Origin: Symsagittifera roscoffensis
Lineage: Eukaryota; Xenacoelomorpha; Acoela; Convolutidae
NCBI RefSeq assembly: GCF_963678635.1
Contig: NC_087063.1
Coordinates: forward strand, 57,668,759-57,732,758
Direction of reading: 5' to 3'
Length of the DNA stretch: 64,000 nt
Shown: positions 57,473 to 64,000 of the stretch, one piece after another
How the letters are laid out: each line of letters opens with the position of its first letter
How positions within the stretch are numbered: position 1 is the first letter of the stretch
Program-made: the position numbers and the translations under genes
Notes under the pieces: model-generated
Seen by the model: the letters and a program-made list of their open reading frames with translations, nothing else
The model's database searches: none
Told to the model about the DNA's origin: nothing

Positions 57473-58418
57473 AGAAGTAACATGACTTATTCCCTTGGTT
57501 ACTTTGCGAGTTTTGTCGATTCTTTTGAGTCTGAGGATAGTTCCATTTTCCTCTAGATGACTGAATCGAGAAAAAAATTCCTGTTTAATCTTGATGGAAT
57601 TTGAATGCTGGTTATGATGAAGTAGTTTCTGGATTTCAGCAGACGTATTTGCACCCTTTTCGCACTCCAGGTTTTAAAGGTGTCGTGCGAATTTAAAGGT
57701 GTCATTGAGATGCGCTTTAGCCTTAATAAGTTGTTGTTGAACATCTACATCTCGAATTCATCCAATAAAAGGGTCTTTTAATGTCTCCCTTTCTTGGGCA
57801 TTAGGCAAATTACACAGGGCCACTTGAGCACTAAGACGAGCATAAAATGACGAGAAAGTATCAATTTCAAGCGTAAATACTGAATTATACAGCTTGATGC
57901 GTTCAACCGTATAGTCCCGTTCGACCTTGAATATTGTTTCACAGCCATTATGAAATTCTCGAAAGGGGATAGCGCTGATATCTGTGTGAGGAAAAGAGTC
58001 CGCAAAACGTCTCTTCCCTTTGTTCCCCAATGCAAAGAACAAGCGAGACTTCAAACGGGCCTCAGTTTCGAGTTAGAACAGTTCTGACTGATACGAGGAC
58101 CTTTTCTCCTCCTCTCAACATTTAGCGCGTTAATTCTTCGAATTGCGCTTGATCTCTCTGTCTTCGAGCCTCAACCGCTCCAGCGTCTTCGCCATCAGCA
58201 ACTATCTCAAGTTTTGGAGTGGGTTCATCGAGGACCTCTGGGGGTTCGATTAGAAGATCGTGAGGGTTGATTTTATCTTTCAGACCAGCGGCCAAGAAAA
58301 ATTGACATATCCACGATTCCCAAAGGAATGGCGGGTTACTAGAAGCTTTTGCCCAGAAAGGGGGAATGCCTAACAGGTCAGTCCGGTCTTCGATCACAGG
58401 AACTGCTGGCTGCCTCAT
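57473..58418 (-). pseudogene. Gag remnant (single copy)
   Basis: The Gag start ATG (58,418-58,416) straddles the LTR edge: its A is the last LTR base. The first frame (to 58,122) begins MRQPAVPVIEDR and runs through PPFWAKASSNPPFLWESW, the start of a capsid-like fold. After a stop, 58,054-57,758 continues (GNKGKRRFADSFPHTDIS, YNSVFTLEIDTFSSFYARL). The remainder to 57,473 is frameshifted. Confidence 0.7.
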
Positions 58419-58746
58419 GACATTTGCCGAGTTTTTAGATAGAAAACTTGGTTGATCAACAATAATTAAATTGTTTTGTAGAATAGAATAATTAGTTACT
58501 TGAATCAATATAGGTGCTTAGTTTCAATTTATTTTTGAGTTTAGAATTTTATAATGAATATCAATGAGGATTAGAGAGAATAAGGACATCTAACAAACGA
58601 TGCAGATAGCAAAGAGTGAGCACGCACAGCGTGGTAATTTGTTTAGCTTAGAACTATGACCTTGGTTAATGAAGTAAACATAAATCTGCAGCGAGGCTGC
58701 AAAAGAACAAGTTTAATAACGAGGTATCGAAGGTCGCCTCACGGCA
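58418..58746 (-). repeat. 5' LTR of the triplicated element
   Basis: Partner of 44,345-44,673, with the same 329-bp length and TG...CA ends. Gag follows directly with no TGG-type primer-binding site. Confidence 0.88.
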
Positions 58747-59249
58747 GTCGCGTTTAGGAAAAATTCTGGAAACAAATTCTCCAAGTCCAAATTTATAGGT
58801 ACGAAACAATTAAATATTAATAACTAAAGATGTTTTTGAAGCGTCCTACTCAGTGAATTCTGATGTAAATAAAATGGTTTTTGAATATTTCCAAATTTGC
58901 TTCTCGTTTCTATAGCTTAATTTAGCGTATATCCAAGAACTTGATCAAACAAAGATAATCGATTTTTTTCCCATAAAATGAATCACAACTCTTTAAAGAA
59001 TTGATAATTTGTTACTTTTTTTATGAAGCGAAATTATTTGCAACGCAGCTTTTTCATCTGCGAAAGAAAATGTACTAGTAATTGCAAACTAGACATTTTT
59101 TTTATCATTACGAGGCCATATTGTGCATTTTGTGACATGTGAACAGATTCCGCAACAAGACATTCCTTTTTTTCTTCTTTTGTTTTTTCATTTTCTTTGA
59201 TCGTTCCGACAAAACTTTAACATGATGTATCGAGAAAACCTGGTTTAAT
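58747..59249. other. Spacer, AT-rich, no gene seen
   Basis: No ORF or repeat recognised. Confidence 0.4.
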
Positions 59250-61850
59250 TTTTTTTTGTTCTTCTAGTCATTTTTCTAAAAAGTTTCTGGCTTTTCTAAA
59301 TTCTTGATTTACATCAGATCCTTTTATTCAACCAGGCAGAACAAACTATACTGAAGCACCCGCTAGGTCTCTGTTTATTGTTGCCCAAAAATGAAGTAAC
59401 TAATTGTTTCGAACAATTCACGAAATGAAAACAAGGATAGCCGTTTACTGTGCAAATAGGACAGAATGTTCCAACCATACTCTTTCAAAAGTACAAAAAT
59501 GTTGAGTATAGTTTATTCTGCGTAATGGAATAAAAAAAACCTGATGTAAATCTCGAATATAATGTCAGTTTTTGAAAAAAAATGAGGCCCAGAAAATTTC
59601 AAAAATTGTTCTCAGTAACGAGAAAAACTGGTTTAAGTTTTTTTTGTTTCCATTTTGAGCAAACAAAACGAGTTTTTAGCGCCCGTTTTGGAACCAAAAA
59701 CTTTTAAAAGTTCACAATTTTCTGTGAAAGAAATAGAAAAAAAAAATAAATTTTTTGTTTTTTTAAATTTTTTTTGTTCTTCTAATCATTTTTCTAAAAA
59801 CTTTTTTGACCTATTTGCCTATTTTATTATGATGTTCAGATAAGGTAAATTCTTGATTTACATCAGATCTTTTATTCCACCACGCAGAATGAAATATACT
59901 GAACCACACGCTCGCTCTGTTTTTGTTGCCCAAAAACGAAGTAACTAATTGTTTCGAGCAATGCACGAAATGAAAACAAGGATAGCCGATCACCGTGCAA
60001 AAAGCGCAGAATGTTCCGACCATACTCTTTAAAAAGCACAAAAAATTGAAGAGTTCATTCTGCGTGGTGGAATAAGAAAAAACTGATGTAAATCTATAAT
60101 ATAGTGTCAATTTTTGAAAAAAAACTGAGGCCCAAAAAATTGTTCTCAGTATGGCAAAAACTGGTTAAAGTTTTTTTTTGTTTCCATTTTGAGCTTTTTA
60201 GCCCCCGTTTTGGAACCAAAAACTGAAAAAAAAATCTTAATTTTCTGTAAATTATTAGTAAGAAAAATTAAATTTTTTCATTTTTTCTAAATGTTTTTGT
60301 TCTTCTAGTCAATTTTATAAAAAATTTCTGACCGATTTGCCTATTTTATTATTACCGTCGAATAGGCCTAAATTCTTGATTTCCATCAGATCCTTTTATT
60401 CCACTACGCAGAACAACTTATACTGAACCGCCCACTCGGTCTCTGTTTATTCTAGACCAAAAATGAAGTAACTAAGTGTTTTTGAACAATTCACGAAATG
60501 AAAACAAGGATAGCTAGTTACTCACAACATAGCAAATATAGCAAATAGCACAGAATGTTCCGACCATACTCTTTAAAAAGCACAAAAAAATTAAAGAGTT
60601 CATTCTGCGTGGTGGAATAAGAAAAACCTGATGTAAATCTATAAAATCGTGTCAGTTTTTGAAAAAAAATTGAGGCCCAAAAAATTTCAAAAATTGTTTT
60701 CAGTATCGGGAAAAACTGGTTTAAGTTTTTTTGTTTCCATTTTGAGCTTTTTAGCCCCCGTTTTGGTACGAAAAATTCAAAAAAAGTTCACAATTTTCGG
60801 TAAATATTAGTAAGAAAAATTAAATTTTTTTATTTTTTCTAAATTTTTTTGTTCTTCTAGTCAATATTATAAAAAATTTCTGACCGATTTGCCTATTTTA
60901 TTATGACCGTCGAATAGGCCTAAATTCTTGATTTCCATCAGATCCTTTTATTCCACTACGCAGAACAACTTATACTGAACCGCCCACTCGGTCTCTGTTT
61001 ATTCTAGACCAAAAATGAAGTAACTAAGTGTTTTTGAACAATTCACGAAATGAAAACAAGGATAGCTAGTTACTCACAACATAGCAAATATAGCAAATAG
61101 CACAGAATGTTCCGACCATACTCTTTAAAAAGCACAAAAAAATTAAAGAGTTCATTCTGCGTGGTGGAATAAGAAAAACCTGATGTAAATCTATAAAATC
61201 GTGTCAGTTTTTGAAAAAAAATTGAGGCCCAAAAAATTTCAAAAATTGTTTTCAGTATCGGGAAAAACTGGTTTAAGTTTTTTTGTTTCCATTTTGAGCT
61301 TTTTAGCCCCCGTTTTGGTACGAAAAATTCAAAAAAAGTTCACAATTTTCGGTAAATATTAGTAAGAAAAATTAAATTTTTTTATTTTTTCTAAATTTTT
61401 TTGTTCTTCTAGTCAATATTATAAAAAATTTCTGACCGATTTGCCTATTTTATTATGACCGTCGAATAGGCCTAAATTCTTGATTTACATCAGATCCTTT
61501 TATTCCACTACGCAGAACAAACTATACTGAACCACCCACTCGGTCTCTGTTTATTCTAGACCAAAAATGAAGTAACTATGTGTTTTTGATCAATTCACGA
61601 AATGAAAACAAGGATAGCTAGTTACTCACAACATAGCAAATATAGCAAATAGCACAGAATGTTCTGACCATACTCTTTAAAAAACTACAAAAATGTTCAG
61701 TGTAGTTTATTCTGCTCGTGGAAAAAAAGGATCTGATATAAATAAAGACTTTAGGCATATTCGACAGTCATAGTAATAGAGGCAAGTTGGTCAGAATTTT
61801 TTCAAAAAAATTACTAGAAAAACAAAAAAGAAAAAATAAAAAATTGAAAG
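59250..61850. repeat. Array of ~550-bp units with internal inverted repeats
   Basis: The word aaattcttgattt starts units at 59,298, 59,847, 60,370, 60,922 and 61,474. The last two intervals are exactly 552 bp and the copies there nearly identical. Within each unit, catcagatccttttattcca...gcagaac near the start is inverted later as ttctgcg...tggaataa...ctgatgtaaat, about 250 bp on. The array closes at about 61,690-61,850 with an inverted half unit. It looks like a foldback element amplified in tandem. Confidence 0.85.
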
Positions 61851-62838
61851 TTTTTTAACGCCATTCTGATGATAATTTGTGGCACCTGATTCTGCGTTGA
61901 AAAAGAAATGATCCGAACAATGATCTAACACTGATTTTTTTTCAAACAATTATCCCAAACTGTCATACAGCGATCAATTCTGATCATTTTAAAAAACTCT
62001 TTCATTCGCGATTTCGATTTTAAAAAAGTCTACAAAACGAAATTCTCTCTGTGACGAGAAAAATTGTCTTTTTGCTATTAAGACAAGAGGTAAAAAGAAA
62101 TCTACTTTTTTTTCAAACAAAACATTAAAAAGTTCTACGGTGATGTTGTATCTTGGCTGGTAATGTTATGTAACAGGGTGTTGTTTGTAACATCCGTCTT
62201 CATGGTGCTATTTGTAGGTAACAAACCATTTTTTAGTTTCGAATAAATTTTAAGCCTAGAAATTCATCAAACAGCTCTAATTACGCTATTGCAGCCAGTT
62301 TTTGATACAGAGCGATCCGGAACTGTTGGTAGAACCTTCAAAAACCAAATTTGTTTTATTATATACCATTCAAAACCATTATATGACTTCTTCAGGATTC
62401 CTTCTTCTGCCAGCCTTACTAGCAGGCTATTAAGACTACAATTCTCAGGCTACCGTCCATCCGACCCCGTTAAGACTTAGTGTCTCAAAAGGCTACGAAG
62501 GACTAATTTTTACCCCAGACTGCCAAATGTGATTCAAAACAATGGAATTGACAATTAAATTTTCAACTGTTATGAAATCAGCTATCTATCTTCAACGGTT
62601 AAGATTTAATAGCCGTTTAAAAATTCTGAAAAATCGAAATTTTTGAAAGAAAAATAATGAAAAAGTTTTGAAGGTAAAAAGCATAGAAAATTAGGATAAC
62701 TAAAACGTCGACTTTGTTGCCCATCAAATATAAAATGTTTGAAATATTTTGAAAATAAATACAGTTTGAGCATTTGTATAAAAAGCTTGTTTTATACATA
62801 ATTATCTTTCAGAATCTTGCATGGGGAGGACGGCAAAT
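61851..62838. other. Spacer, AT-rich, no gene seen
   Basis: A 63-codon open frame at 62,289-62,480 has no recognisable feature. Nothing else supported. Confidence 0.4.
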
Positions 62839-62974
62839 CACTTAGGGCGGGGGTGTGACAAAAATGGACTGTATTCAAATTTAATGTGTAGGTAGTCTGT
62901 ATATCGACAGTATAAAACATTTGTACAATTAAATTTGAATACAGTCCATTTTTGTCACACCCCCGCCCTAAGTG
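62839..62974. repeat. Perfect 45-bp inverted repeat around a 46-bp centre
   Basis: Arms 62,839-62,883 and 62,930-62,974 are exact reverse complements, with outer ends CACTTAGGGCGGGGG and CCCCCGCCCTAAGTG. The size and perfect arms suit a very small MITE; CACT ends recall CACTA-type transposons, but no matching target duplication is seen. Confidence 0.75.
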
Positions 62975-63225
62975 CAGTAAATAAAGGTTTTATAGAGTAA
63001 AAAAAATCGACTATTTTGACTGATTACCCGCACCGGAGTTCCATGGATCATAATAGATTATAATGAAAAATTGTTGTCTAAAATGTTGTCATTATAATCT
63101 ACTTTTTTTGCAAATTTAGACCACGAAATCGATTATATTGTCATTATAATCGATTATTTTTGTAAAAACACAACCCATTAAAATCCATTATAATGGCTTA
63201 TAATCCATTTAAAATCCATTGTAAT
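62975..63225. other. AT-rich stretch with short ATTATAATC-type repeats
   Basis: Words such as attataatcgatta and ccattataatgg recur in both orientations. No gene. Confidence 0.45.
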
Positions 63226-63550
63226 TGACATTTGCCGAGATTATTGAGTGAAAACTTGGTTGTTCAACAAGAAGTAAATTGTATTGTTGAATCGAATAAT
63301 AAGTTACTGGAATCAATATAGTTGCTTAGTTTCAATTTTTTCTTGAGGTCAGAATTTCATCCTGAATAATACTAAGGATGAGATAGATTAATGGACATCA
63401 AACAAATGATGTAGAAAGCAAAAGAGTGAACACACACAGCATTTAGTATAGGCTAGAACTATGACCTCGGTTAATGAACTTAACATTAATCTGCAGCAAG
63501 ACTGTAAAAGGACAAATTGATAATGAGGTACCGAAGGTCGCCTCACGACA
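63226..63550 (-). repeat. 3' LTR of another copy of the second LTR element
   Basis: Begins TGACATTTGCCGAG and ends CACGACA; 325 bp, clearly related to but more diverged from the LTRs at 44,345 and 58,418. Followed by the same ttccccgcgggag stretch. Confidence 0.85.
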
Positions 63551-64000
63551 TTCCCCGCGGGAGAAAAAATTTTGGTGTACAGCCCAAAATTTAGAAAAAG
63601 GTAACTTTAACTGCACCCAGATGAGCATAAGATTGATAGCCCCCTATCCCACACAAATGCTTTACAGTTAAACAAAAGGAACAAGATATATATGAGAAAA
63701 AGTTTTAGCGAGTTTAGCAGAGTTTGATACTTGTACTCTAGTCAATCTTTTTCGGGAGTTTCCTTGACTTGAGCGAGATAGGTAGAGGACATCACTGTGG
63801 AGCCAGTTTGAAACCTGCCCCGGATAAGGGGTTTCCGTGGCGAGGACGAAGATCCGCGCGCCCTTTTAGAGGGCAAGGCTTGATCCTCATCAACCAATTT
63901 GACGGAGTGGCGTAAGGGTTCGCCAAAGAACTTAGTTGGTTTCTTGTTCCTAGTGCGGAGTGAAGTCCTGACTGTCTCTGAGTCGTCAACCACTGGTTGA
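63551..64000 (-). mobile_element. Start of another copy of the second LTR element, cut by the window edge
   Basis: Minus-strand 3' internal sequence. 63,742-63,993 encodes the Pol tail ending AQVKETPEKD, the same as the ends of units 1-3. It carries a short Arg-Thr-Arg-Asn insertion not seen in them. The rest lies beyond 64,000. Confidence 0.8.

Larger units (their letters stand above)
44345..58746 (-). mobile_element. Second Ty3-type LTR element with triplicated 3' half (14.4 kb)
   Basis: Bounded by 329-bp LTRs at 44,345-44,673 and 58,418-58,746, flanked by gtcgt on the left and gtcgc on the right (4 of 5 match, a probable target duplication). Transcription is on the minus strand: Gag and protease near the right LTR, then RT, RNase H, integrase and a 3' tail. 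The 3' half occurs three times head to tail (units at 44,730-48,600, 48,601-52,484 and from 52,485), with no LTR between them. All reading frames are broken, so the element is dead. Confidence 0.88.

Overview
This window is animal nuclear DNA, AT-rich and full of retroelements. The host genes are a methionine synthase reductase (MTRR), a KDEL receptor split over four exons, and a Caskin-type ankyrin/SH3/SAM scaffold. Caskin points to a metazoan. MTRR and the KDEL receptor both have a pyrimidine-rich AG acceptor only a few bases before their ATG, and only about 200 bp separates them. That layout suggests a lineage with spliced-leader trans-splicing (for example tunicates, nematodes, flatworms), but the sequence does not settle the phylum.

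Layout. 1-15,330 (minus strand) is a very large, damaged Ty3-type LTR retroelement whose 3' end lies outside the window. In transcription order it carries Gag with two zinc knuckles, protease, a reverse transcriptase cut off by an internal deletion, integrase, an integrase tail that ends in a macro-domain-like region, an ORF with an SGNH/GDSL hydrolase domain, a frameshifted stretch, a 1,036-residue ORF of unknown function, and a further open frame to the window edge. Its probable leader (15,331 to about 18,300) holds 13-16 bp and 70 bp tandem repeats. The hexamer CTCAAG is strikingly frequent from 1 to about 18,300.

18,391-20,055 holds two copies of a ~360 bp repeat in front of MTRR. 20,157-31,839 (plus strand) holds MTRR and then the KDEL receptor gene. 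Intron 1 of the receptor contains a decayed reverse transcriptase element; intron 3 (5.9 kb) contains a nearly perfect 2 kb tandem duplication with interleaved inverted repeats. 31,840-40,493 is mostly intergenic, with a GGCCC-rich element, a Tc1/mariner-like foldback MITE and small hairpins. 40,494-43,391 is an uninterrupted Caskin reading frame.

44,345-58,746 is one 14.4 kb insertion of a second LTR element (minus strand) bounded by 329 bp LTRs. Inside it the 3' part of the element (RT, RNase H, integrase, 3' tail) is repeated three times head to tail, while Gag and protease occur once. 59,250-61,850 is an array of ~550 bp units with internal inverted repeats. 62,839-62,974 is a perfect inverted repeat. 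A further copy of the second LTR element begins at 63,226 and runs off the right edge.

The retroelement proteins are broken by stops, frameshifts and deletions, so they are described as remnants. Identities quoted are estimates by eye from short stretches, not computed alignments.
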